Assembly: GCA_021737445.1 (NCBI GenBank)
Contig: JAIPDY010000005.1
Coordinates: 1 to 31,006, forward strand
Origin: Desulfotignum sp.
Lineage (GTDB): Bacteria; Desulfobacterota; Desulfobacteria; Desulfobacterales; Desulfobacteraceae
Direction of reading: 5' to 3'
DNA length: 31,006 nucleotides
Under the pieces are notes generated by a model that saw only the letters and a list, made by a program, of their open reading frames with translations, was not told where the DNA came from and searched no databases. The translations under genes and the position numbers were made by a program. Every line of letters starts with the position of its first letter. Positions within the stretch are counted from its first letter, which is position 1. Positions 8,779-15,710 of the stretch are shown piece after piece.

Positions 8779-8871
8779 CATGCCGCCCATTCACTGCACC
8801 GTTTCTGCGCCACTTCACCTGCCATTTTGAAAAACCGGCCAGGGCATGATACAGCGGATAATACTTTTTGC

Positions 8872-8901
8872 TTGACTAAAAACACCTATCTTTATTATAG
8901 T
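8872..8901 (+). promoter_or_regulatory. Promoter of the liv operon
   Basis: TTGACT at 8872-8877 and TATAGT at 8896-8901 are 18 bases apart, close to the sigma70 consensus. The predicted start of transcription is near 8908, giving a leader of about 63 bases before livK. The adjacent palindrome at 8911-8926 lies just downstream of the predicted start. Confidence 0.6.
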
Positions 8902-8910
8902 TGCACAATT

Positions 8911-8926
8911 TACAATTAAGATTGTA
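8911..8926. promoter_or_regulatory. Operator-like palindrome at the liv promoter
   Basis: TACAAT-TAAG-ATTGTA is a perfect 6-4-6 inverted repeat placed immediately after the predicted +1. That position would suit a repressor of GntR or TetR type, but no regulator gene is present in the window. The palindrome before the pad-like operon has the same 6-4-6 form and the same TAAG centre. Confidence 0.4.
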
Positions 8927-8970
8927 GGTGTGGTGTACAAACAGCTTAATCTAAACAAAGGGAGTTGAAC

Positions 8971-10089
8971 ATGAAATCATTTTTCAAGGTTTTAGCAGTT
9001 GCAGTATTATCCATGATTGTATTTGCAGCACCCGGCTTTGCCAGCGATACAGTCAAAGTCGCCAGTGCCGGGGTTATCTCCGGTGACCTGGCACCTTATG
9101 GTATTTCCGCCCTCAGAGGGGTTGAGATCGCGGTTGAGGACCTCAATGCCAAAGGCGGAATTTTAGGCAAAAAAATAGAACTGCTGGTGGGCGATGATGT
9201 GTGCAAGCCTGAGGTTGCCGTGAACATTGCCACCAAACTGGTGTCTGACGGCGCCCAGATGATTGTGGGCCATGTCTGCTCCGGTGCCACCATTGCTGCC
9301 AACAAAATTTACAAGGATGCCAATCTTCTGATCGCTTCTCCTGCCTCCACCAATGATGACCTGACTTTTTCAGGCGAACATCCCAATTTTTTCAGAACCA
9401 TTGCCAATGACGGTGCCCAGGCCATTCTGATGACCGATTTCGTTAAAAACGAGATCAAAGCCAAAAAAGTGGCTCTGATCCATGACAAAGGCGATTACGG
9501 CAAAGGCCAGATGGAACTTGTCAGGAATAATTTTGAAAAAATGGGCGGAGTTGAGATCGTTCTGTTTGAAGGGGTGACCACGGGTGCCGTGGATTATACC
9601 GCCATTGTCCAGAAGATCAAACGGTCTGATGCCGAGGTCACCATGTGGGGCGGATATCACTCAGATGCTTCCAAAATAGTTCAGCTGCTCAAAAAGAAAA
9701 GAGTGGACACCACCTTTTTTGGTGCTGACGGCATCATCGGTGACAACTTCACCAACCTGGCCGGCAAATATGCGGAAGGCGTATATGCCACAGGTCCCAA
9801 TGACACTTCCGGAAACCCTCTGTACCAGGCATTGTCTGCCAAACACCAGAAAAAATATGGTGAAGACCCCGGCACCTTTTTCCACAACGGATATGCCTGT
9901 ATGCAGGCCCTGGCTGCTGCTGCTGAAAAAGCAGGATCTCTGGACTATGATGCCATGCGGGCCGCCATGTTTGAAATCACGATCGACTCTCCTTTAGGCC
10001 CCATCGGGTTTGATGAAAAAGGGGATGTTGTAGGTGCGGGTTTCTCTGTCTACAAGGTTATTGATGGAAAATACCAGCAGGTTAATTAA
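8971..10089 (+). CDS. livK: HAAT-type ABC transporter periplasmic binding protein
   Basis: This is the substrate receptor of the importer (372 residues, periplasmic binding protein type I fold). A clear signal peptide is visible: Lys at position 2, a hydrophobic core and a cleavage site at about GFA-SD near residue 25. The mature N-terminus continues with the VKVASAGVISGDLAPYG pattern typical of Leu/Ile/Val-binding proteins. ATG 8971 is preceded by an ideal AAAGGGAG six bases away, so the TTG at 8965 is not the start. It is the first gene of livKHMGF. The ligand cannot be read from sequence. Branched-chain amino acids are the default, but members of this family also bind aromatic acids, and the neighbouring pad-like operon makes phenylalanine or phenylacetate plausible. 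Confidence 0.92.
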   Translation: MKSFFKVLAVAVLSMIVFAAPGFASDTVKVASAGVISGDLAPYGISALRGVEIAVEDLNAKGGILGKKIELLVGDDVCKPEVAVNIATKLVSDGAQMIVGHVCSGATIAANKIYKDANLLIASPASTNDDLTFSGEHPNFFRTIANDGAQAILMTDFVKNEIKAKKVALIHDKGDYGKGQMELVRNNFEKMGGVEIVLFEGVTTGAVDYTAIVQKIKRSDAEVTMWGGYHSDASKIVQLLKKKRVDTTFFGADGIIGDNFTNLAGKYAEGVYATGPNDTSGNPLYQALSAKHQKKYGEDPGTFFHNGYACMQALAAAAEKAGSLDYDAMRAAMFEITIDSPLGPIGFDEKGDVVGAGFSVYKVIDGKYQQVN

Positions 10090-10106
10090 CTTCTGATGTA
10101 TATAAA

Positions 10107-10145
10107 AAACAGGAGCGTAAATCATGATGATCTGCGCTCCTGTTT
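10107..10145 (+). terminator. Intercistronic hairpin between livK and livH
   Basis: AAACAGGAGCG at 10107-10117 pairs perfectly with CGCTCCTGTTT at 10135-10145 across a 17-base loop. Only a weak T stretch follows. Such elements often sit after the binding-protein gene of ABC operons and give more of that protein by partial termination or by protecting its mRNA. It lies 18 bases after the livK stop and 52 bases before livH. Confidence 0.6.
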
Positions 10146-10197
10146 GTGTACACAGCGATTTTTGCCTTAATTTAACTCAAGTTCAGGATTAATTACC

Positions 10198-11181
10198 ATG
10201 CGCTGGATTAACATAGCACTGGGTGTGGCTGTCGCCGGCATCATCTGTTTTTTTGCCGTCCGTGAACTACTCATCGACCCCATGTATTTTTTTGAACTGT
10301 TTCTGGGGGGCCTGACCAGGGGGAGCATCTACGCCCTGATCGCCCTGGGATATACCATGGTGTACGGCATCATCCAGCTGATCAATTTTGCCCATGGTGA
10401 GATCTATATGATCGGGGCCATGACTGCCCTCATCGTTGCAAGCGTTTTGGGAATGTGGGGCTGGAATACAGCTGTAATCGTTATCCTGGCATTTGTGTTT
10501 GCCATTGTGTATTCCTGTGCCTACGGATTTACCGTGGAAAAAATCGCTTACAAACCTTTACGGAACGCCCCCAGGCTGTCAGCCCTGATATCTGCCATCG
10601 GCATGAGCCTGTTTCTGCAAAACTATGTGATGCTGGCCCAGACCCCTGAATACCTGCCCTTTAAAAGCCTGATACCTGATTTCAAGTTCTGGGAACCCTT
10701 TGCCCATATCATCACCTCGGTGGAAATTACCATCATCGTCACCACGGTGATCGTCATGATCCTGCTGGGGATTCTCATCAAGTTCACCCGCATCGGCAAA
10801 GCCATGCGGGCAACTGCCCAGGACAAGGTCATGTCAGCACTTTTGGGAATCAATGTCAACAATGTCATCTCCGCCACATTTGTGGTGGGGTCTGCCACGG
10901 CTGCCATCGGCGGGGTGCTCATCGCCTGCCATGTGGGACAGATCAATTTTTTCATCGGTTTTCTGGCCGGACTCAAGGCCTTTATTGCGGCAGTTCTGGG
11001 CGGTATCGGCTCTATTCCGGGTGCAGTGCTGGGATCGCTGGTACTGGGTATTTCCGAAAGCTATTTTACCGGATATTTCTATAGCGAGTACGAAGATGTG
11101 TTTGCCTTTACCATCCTGGTGATTATTCTGATATTCCGTCCATCCGGCATCCTGGGCAGACACGATGCCCAGAAAGTGTAA
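10198..11181 (+). CDS. livH: HAAT-type ABC transporter permease LivH
   Basis: This 327-residue inner-membrane permease has about eight hydrophobic segments. The family signature is visible near residues 38-70 (GGLTRGSIYALIALGYTMVYGI, then LINFAHGEIYMIGA). A second conserved stretch, RIGKAMRATAQDKVMSALLGIN, is the cytoplasmic loop that contacts the ATPases. An AILGGIGS-like segment (AVLGGIGSIPGAVLGS) is also present. ATG 10198 has AGGA nine bases upstream. It would pair with LivM to form the channel for the LivK ligand. The stop lies 22 bases before livM. Confidence 0.93.
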   Translation: MRWINIALGVAVAGIICFFAVRELLIDPMYFFELFLGGLTRGSIYALIALGYTMVYGIIQLINFAHGEIYMIGAMTALIVASVLGMWGWNTAVIVILAFVFAIVYSCAYGFTVEKIAYKPLRNAPRLSALISAIGMSLFLQNYVMLAQTPEYLPFKSLIPDFKFWEPFAHIITSVEITIIVTTVIVMILLGILIKFTRIGKAMRATAQDKVMSALLGINVNNVISATFVVGSATAAIGGVLIACHVGQINFFIGFLAGLKAFIAAVLGGIGSIPGAVLGSLVLGISESYFTGYFYSEYEDVFAFTILVIILIFRPSGILGRHDAQKV

Positions 11182-11203
11182 CCGGGAATTTAGGGTATAT
11201 ATT

Positions 11204-12430
11204 ATGGCGATTAAAAACCAAATCAAACAATCTTTGATCATTGCCTTCTGGTTCATGATACTGACCTTTCCCATCATGGTCATAAAAGTCAACACCATCA
11301 GACATACCATCGATTTCAGATGGGCAAACCTTGTGGGGGTGGGGATTGTGACGTTTTTTGCCTCCATGACCTGGAACTATTTTCTGCGGCGCAATGAGGA
11401 CCAGAAAAAAAAAGAGATGGACGATGACATCCCCCTGATTCACAGGCTGCTGCAAAACGACCGGTTCCGCAGGCCCTTTCTGGGGGTAGTGGCAGCCTTT
11501 TTCCTGGCATACCCGTTTGTGTTTCCCATGTACCACACCTCCATTATGATATCAGCGCTTGTGTATGTGATGCTGGGGCTGGGACTCAATATCGTGGTGG
11601 GGCTGGCAGGTCTGCTGGATTTGGGGTATGTGGCATTCTATGCGGTGGGGGCTTATGCTTATGCCCTTTTGAACCTGCATTTCGGGCTCAGCTTCTGGGT
11701 GGTGCTGCCCATTTCCGCTCTGCTGGGTACCTTTTTCGGGGTCATGCTCGGGTATCCCGTGCTGCGGCTCAGAGGTGACTACCTGGCCATCGTGACCTTA
11801 GGGTTTGGGGAGATCATCCGGATTGTACTGGAAAACTGGGACAGTTTTTCCAACGGCCCCCGGGGCATCGGCGATATCCCGGCACCCACATTCTTCGGGC
11901 ACCAGTTCAACCAGGAAAACACCATGGTGTATATCTATTTTATTGTAATAGGCCTGGTGCTCATGACCATCTTCTTTGTCAACCGCCTGGAAAACTCTAA
12001 AATCGGGAGAGCCTGGATCGCCCTGCGGGATGACGAGATCGCCTGCCAGGCCATGGGCATTGACAAGTTTAAAACCAAGCTCACAGCCTTTGCCTTGGGC
12101 GCCACCTGGGCTGCCATGGGCGGGGTGGTATTTGCCGCCAAAACCTCCTATATCAACCCCATGTCCTTTACCATCTGGGAATCTATCACCATTTTGTGCG
12201 TGGTGGTCATAGGGGGCATGGGATCAGCCATAGGAGTTATTGCCGGGGCCCTGGTGCTGATCCTTTTACCCGAATACCTGCGGGCTGTATCAGAATACAG
12301 GATGCTTGTCTTCGGGGCACTTCAGGTCATTGTCATGGTCTTTAAACCGGATGGACTCATCAAGAGTGTCCGCAAAGTGTATACATTTAACGTCCAGGAA
12401 AAAGCGATCCATGAACAAACCAATACTTAA
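11204..12430 (+). CDS. livM: HAAT-type ABC transporter permease LivM
   Basis: This 408-residue permease has an N-terminal extension of about 100 residues with two hydrophobic segments and a charged linker, as in many LivM proteins. The conserved core follows: GLGLNIVVGLAGLLDLGYVAFYAVGAY, then RLRGDYLAIVTLGFGEI, then GRAWIALRDDEIACQAMGID, which contacts the ATPases. I chose ATG 11204 because TAGGG lies eight bases upstream. The longer frame from 11165 would overlap livH. The livG start overlaps its last 20 bases, which suggests coupled translation. Confidence 0.92.
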   Translation: MAIKNQIKQSLIIAFWFMILTFPIMVIKVNTIRHTIDFRWANLVGVGIVTFFASMTWNYFLRRNEDQKKKEMDDDIPLIHRLLQNDRFRRPFLGVVAAFFLAYPFVFPMYHTSIMISALVYVMLGLGLNIVVGLAGLLDLGYVAFYAVGAYAYALLNLHFGLSFWVVLPISALLGTFFGVMLGYPVLRLRGDYLAIVTLGFGEIIRIVLENWDSFSNGPRGIGDIPAPTFFGHQFNQENTMVYIYFIVIGLVLMTIFFVNRLENSKIGRAWIALRDDEIACQAMGIDKFKTKLTAFALGATWAAMGGVVFAAKTSYINPMSFTIWESITILCVVVIGGMGSAIGVIAGALVLILLPEYLRAVSEYRMLVFGALQVIVMVFKPDGLIKSVRKVYTFNVQEKAIHEQTNT

Positions 12431-13205
12431 CGTTAAAAATCTCACCATGAGCTTCGGGGGCCTCAAGGCCTTAGATGATGTGAGTATCAGTATTGAAAAA
12501 GGGCAGATTGCAGCACTCATCGGCCCCAACGGCGCCGGAAAAACCACCTTTTTCAACTGCATCACCGGCATTTACGAACCCACAAAAGGGGTTGTGGAAA
12601 TTACCCCGCCCGGCAAAAACACCCAAAGCCTTCGGGGGCTCAAACCCAATTATGTCACGGAACGGGGCATTGCCAGAACCTTTCAGAATATAAGACTGTT
12701 CCACGGCATGACCGTGCTGGAAAATGTGATGATCGGCCGTCACTGCCGGCTGTCTTCGGGCATCATCAAGGCTATGCTTCAGCCCCCCAGCCAGAAGAAT
12801 GAAGAACAAAAAGCTGTTACAGACAGCTATGAAATTCTGGAAAAGATCGGACTGGAAAAATATGTGAATGACATGGCGGTTAACCTGCCCTATGGGGCAC
12901 AGAGACGTTTGGAGATCGCCAGGGCCCTTGCCACAGATCCTTTTTTGCTGCTGCTGGATGAGCCTGCCGCAGGCATGAACCCCCAGGAAACAAAGGAACT
13001 GGATGATCTGATCCTCTGGCTGCGGGATAATGAGAACCTGACCATTCTGCTCATTGAACATGACATGAAGCTGGTCATGAGCCTTTCCGACTGGATACAT
13101 GTGGTGGATTACGGCAAAAAAATTGCAGAAGGCACGCCTGAAGATATCAAAGCCAATTCCGATGTTATCAAGGCCTATCTGGGAGACGAATCCGACGATG
13201 CTTAA
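12411..13205 (+). CDS. livG: HAAT-type ABC transporter ATPase LivG
   Basis: This 264-residue cytoplasmic ATPase powers the LivHM channel. Visible motifs are Walker A GPNGAGKT (about residue 38), a Q-loop in ARTFQNIRLF, the signature LPYGAQRRLEIARAL, Walker B LLLLDEPAAG and the switch-region IEHDM. The AGMNP stretch after Walker B is typical of LivG as against LivF. ATG 12411 lies inside the 3' end of livM, with GGAA ten bases upstream. The longer reading frame from 12306 is antisense-free livM sequence in another frame and is not used. Confidence 0.94.
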   Translation: MNKPILNVKNLTMSFGGLKALDDVSISIEKGQIAALIGPNGAGKTTFFNCITGIYEPTKGVVEITPPGKNTQSLRGLKPNYVTERGIARTFQNIRLFHGMTVLENVMIGRHCRLSSGIIKAMLQPPSQKNEEQKAVTDSYEILEKIGLEKYVNDMAVNLPYGAQRRLEIARALATDPFLLLLDEPAAGMNPQETKELDDLILWLRDNENLTILLIEHDMKLVMSLSDWIHVVDYGKKIAEGTPEDIKANSDVIKAYLGDESDDA

Positions 13206-13905
13206 ACTCACCAACATACATACCTATTATGGAAATATTCATGCCCTCAAGGGAATTGACATTGAAGTGGAAGAGGGCGAGGTTATTTCTCTTATCGGCG
13301 CCAACGGGGCAGGCAAATCCACCACCCTGATGACCACCTGCGGCATCGTACCGGCCAAAAAGGGAACTATTGAACTCAACGGGGAAGACATCACCTATAT
13401 GCCTCCGGATGAGATCGTGAAAAAAGGTATCTGCCAGGTACCGGAAGGCAGAAGAATATTTCCCTACCTCACGGTTGCAGAAAATCTGGATATGGGGGCG
13501 TCTTTACGCAATGACAATGAAAAGATAAAGCAGGATCTGGAGTATGTGTATGAGTTGTTCCCCATCCTGGCCAACCGGAAGAACCAGGCCGGCGGCACCT
13601 TGAGCGGCGGAGAGCAGCAGATGCTGGCCATATCCCGGGCACTCATGGCACGGCCCAAGGTGCTGCTTCTGGATGAACCCTCCCTGGGGCTGGCACCTAT
13701 TGTTGTGAAACAGATTTTCAAGATTATCGGAAAAATCAACCAGGAAAGCAGAACCACCATCTTTATTGTTGAGCAGAACGCCAACCTGGCTTTGAAAGCG
13801 GCCCACCGGGGCTATGTCATGGAAACCGGCAAGATCACCATGACAGATACGGGTGCCAACCTGCTTATCAATGAAGATGTGAAAAAAGCCTACTTGGGGA
13901 TTTAG
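13198..13905 (+). CDS. livF: HAAT-type ABC transporter ATPase LivF
   Basis: This is the second ATPase of the importer (235 residues). It has Walker A GANGAGKST, the Q-loop region CQVPEGRRIFPYLTV characteristic of LivF, the signature LSGGEQQMLAISRAL, Walker B VLLLDEPSLGLAP and the switch region IVEQNA. ATG 13198 overlaps the livG stop by 8 bases, and GGAG lies about 12 bases upstream. It closes the livKHMGF operon. Its stop overlaps by 4 bases the stop of the convergent acetyltransferase gene, and no terminator is seen at this junction. Confidence 0.94.
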   Translation: MLKLTNIHTYYGNIHALKGIDIEVEEGEVISLIGANGAGKSTTLMTTCGIVPAKKGTIELNGEDITYMPPDEIVKKGICQVPEGRRIFPYLTVAENLDMGASLRNDNEKIKQDLEYVYELFPILANRKNQAGGTLSGGEQQMLAISRALMARPKVLLLDEPSLGLAPIVVKQIFKIIGKINQESRTTIFIVEQNANLALKAAHRGYVMETGKITMTDTGANLLINEDVKKAYLGI

Positions 13906-14360
13906 GGCTGCAGATCCTTTTTCAGGTTGATAAATTCACTGCGTTTAAATCCGAGCTTCTTAAAAAAGGACAGCACATCAATGGAATCCCACATCACTGA
14001 TGAATAGATGGATTTCACCCCTTTTTCTCTGTAAATGTCACAGATCTGGTTGGCCAGCGCAAGCCCGATCCCCTGGCCCATATAATCAGGATGAACCCCG
14101 ATGGCCATGATCCACGCGCTTTTGCGAATGCCGAACCCTGCGTAAAGGGTGGTGGAAATCATGTATCCCACCACTTTTGTATCAACCTCAGCCACCAGGC
14201 TGGTCCGGCCGTTTCCGTTGTCAGAAACGTGCTGTTTGACAAGTTTAAGAAAATCGACATTGGCATCTTCCTGGGAAATGGCCACCCTGATATCTTCGAT
14301 TGCCCGGGCATCTTCCAGGCGGATTTCTCTGATGATAACGTCCTGCACAAAACCCTCCAT
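13902..14360 (-). CDS. GNAT-family N-acetyltransferase
   Basis: This 152-residue protein has the GCN5-related acetyltransferase fold. Motif A is visible as MAIGVHPDYMGQGIGLALANQI, with the Q-G-x-G-x-A acetyl-CoA pyrophosphate loop near residues 95-102. A late FFKKLGFKRSEF segment matches motif B. The N-terminal IREIRLEDARAIEDI is the usual first strand and helix. The substrate is unknown. ATG 14360 lies three bases after the stop of the DUF2080 gene and has no clear ribosome site of its own, so translation is probably coupled to that gene. Confidence 0.85.
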   Translation of the reverse strand: MEGFVQDVIIREIRLEDARAIEDIRVAISQEDANVDFLKLVKQHVSDNGNGRTSLVAEVDTKVVGYMISTTLYAGFGIRKSAWIMAIGVHPDYMGQGIGLALANQICDIYREKGVKSIYSSVMWDSIDVLSFFKKLGFKRSEFINLKKDLQP

Positions 14361-14362
14361 AG

Positions 14363-14557
14363 TTATTCAACTTTTATGATTTTTACTGTGTGACCAACCC
14401 AGTTGGGCGGAAGATAAATCCTGCCGCTGTTGCCCGAGGATTTGACCTCTTTTTCAATCATCTCCTCACCATACACCTCAAATTTCACCCTGGCCTGCGG
14501 TGGTGTCTTTTTTTCCGGCGGCTCCATGCTGCTGCCTGTTTTATCATTGTCAGCCAT
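14363..14557 (-). CDS. Small DUF2080-family (transposon-encoded protein-like) protein
   Basis: This 64-residue protein has a disordered, charged N-terminus and a conserved C-terminal half (FEVYGEEMIEKEVK, then SGNSGRIYLPPNWVGHTVKI). That half matches my memory of DUF2080, a family first described as transposon-encoded in archaea and related in shape to AbrB-like DNA-binding folds. The S-G-R-I-Y-L-P-x-x-W-x-G core is the most diagnostic part. ATG 14557 has TAGGAAA about six bases upstream. It is the first gene of a two-gene unit with the acetyltransferase. No transposase is nearby, so its role here is unknown. Confidence 0.65.
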   Translation of the reverse strand: MADNDKTGSSMEPPEKKTPPQARVKFEVYGEEMIEKEVKSSGNSGRIYLPPNWVGHTVKIIKVE

Positions 14558-14661
14558 ACAATTTCCTAAGTTGTTAAATAAACAAAAAATCCAGTGCCCC
14601 GCTTTTACATAACCTGGTCACACTGTTTTTTGCGGTGTGCATATATCTATTTTATAGCGAC

Positions 14662-14688
14662 ATTATATCCTTTGGCGGTTTTTTTCAA
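14662..14688 (-). promoter_or_regulatory. Possible promoter of the DUF2080-GNAT unit
   Basis: On the minus strand, TTGAAA (14683-14688) is followed 15 bases later by a perfect TATAAT (14662-14667). The leader to ATG 14557 would be about 100 bases. The spacer is short, so confidence is limited. Confidence 0.35.
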
Positions 14689-14713
14689 CTCCAAATTGTG
14701 GGATAACGCCCTT

Positions 14714-14757
14714 AAAAAAAACAGGCAGGAAAATTTTTAAGATCATCTCCCTGCCTG
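14714..14757 (-). terminator. Rho-independent terminator of the pad-like operon
   Basis: On the minus strand, CAGGCAGG (14750-14757) pairs with CCTGCCTG (14722-14729) across a 20-base loop and is followed by eight T (14714-14721). It lies 29 bases after the stop of the membrane-anchor gene, so it ends the seven-gene operon. Confidence 0.8.
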
Positions 14758-14786
14758 GTAAACGGTTTTAAATAAATTTTAATTTA

Positions 14787-15692
14787 TCAGATCAGGGGAT
14801 TATATACCGCACTTTTCATGATCAGATACCGGATGGCAAGGTCCCCTGCACATACCGATGCCAGGCGCAGAAAAATCAAAAACCCGTTGGTGTCACCTCC
14901 CCACATGATCAGCGTAAAAACCAGGGGCACCAGAATGGCCAGCACCCCCACGCCGATATAGGTGATCTGTTTGAGATCGCCTTCCAGCATTCTTTGGATG
15001 GCGGCTTTGGCAGCCCCGCTGGCGTGCCAGGTCCCCCATGCATACAGCAGCATGCAAAGAAAATAGGCCAGAAAAAAGGCTGCGGCCCAGACCTCCATGC
15101 CCGAGGCAGCTGCGGCATTGCCGGATATGGCAAACATCAACTGGAGCAGCTGGTGGCCCACCCAGATGCCGGATATGATGGACAGCGGCAGCACTATGGT
15201 GGAATTCCATGCCGGCAGGGCCCGGATCACGTTCATGGTGGCAAATCCGTGGGAAATGATCAGGAGGCACAAAATCCCCATGATAAAGTTAAATACCATG
15301 TTGAATCCCCCGGGGGTGATGATCTGCAAAAATCCCAGGACGGCAAAAACGCCTATGATCCAGATGCCCCGGGACAGCTCCGAGGTGTTGGGCTTCATGA
15401 TCATGCGCCAGGCCCGCTTGGGGTTGCCCAGATACAGCATGTGGATCAGGCCCCCCAGCACCAGGGTGATGAGCCAGCCCAGCACAATCCCGGGCCGGAA
15501 ACTGTAGAACAGGGACATGAAATACAGGCCGGCCCCGATCTCGGAAAAAAAGAAGGCCAGCCACAGGAAAATGCCCTTGTCATCGATCCACTGCCGCTGC
15601 CGGGTGGGGCTGATCATCCACTCATAGGGCTTGATCCCCGATCCGTCAGACGGAAACATGGTTTCAACTAAGTCTTGGTGTTTATCGTTCAT
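14787..15692 (-). CDS. padD: NrfD/PsrC-type membrane anchor, probable phenylacetyl-CoA dehydrogenase subunit PadD
   Basis: This 301-residue integral membrane protein has about eight hydrophobic segments and the NrfD-family pattern. Near the first segment lie W-L-A-x-F-F-F-S-E-I-G-A-G and an L-Y-L-G-N-P-K-R-A-W motif, as in quinone-binding anchors of complex iron-sulfur molybdoenzymes. It would pass electrons from the iron-sulfur subunit to membrane quinones. ATG 15692 has AGGAGGG seven to eight bases upstream. It is the last gene of the operon, 18 bases after the molybdopterin subunit, and a strong terminator follows. The NrfD assignment is firm. The Pad name rests on gene context. Confidence 0.7.
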   Translation of the reverse strand: MNDKHQDLVETMFPSDGSGIKPYEWMISPTRQRQWIDDKGIFLWLAFFFSEIGAGLYFMSLFYSFRPGIVLGWLITLVLGGLIHMLYLGNPKRAWRMIMKPNTSELSRGIWIIGVFAVLGFLQIITPGGFNMVFNFIMGILCLLIISHGFATMNVIRALPAWNSTIVLPLSIISGIWVGHQLLQLMFAISGNAAAASGMEVWAAAFFLAYFLCMLLYAWGTWHASGAAKAAIQRMLEGDLKQITYIGVGVLAILVPLVFTLIMWGGDTNGFLIFLRLASVCAGDLAIRYLIMKSAVYNPLI

Positions 15693-15710
15693 GGTGTCAC
15701 CCTCCTGTTT

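Noticed and set aside
12306..12410. Longer start for livG
   Set aside because: These codons overlap livM in another frame. Homology to LivG begins at the ATG 12411, which has its own ribosome site.
13099..13197. Longer start for livF
   Set aside because: The extension is livG sequence in another frame. ATG 13198 gives the normal LivF N-terminus with the usual 8-base overlap.
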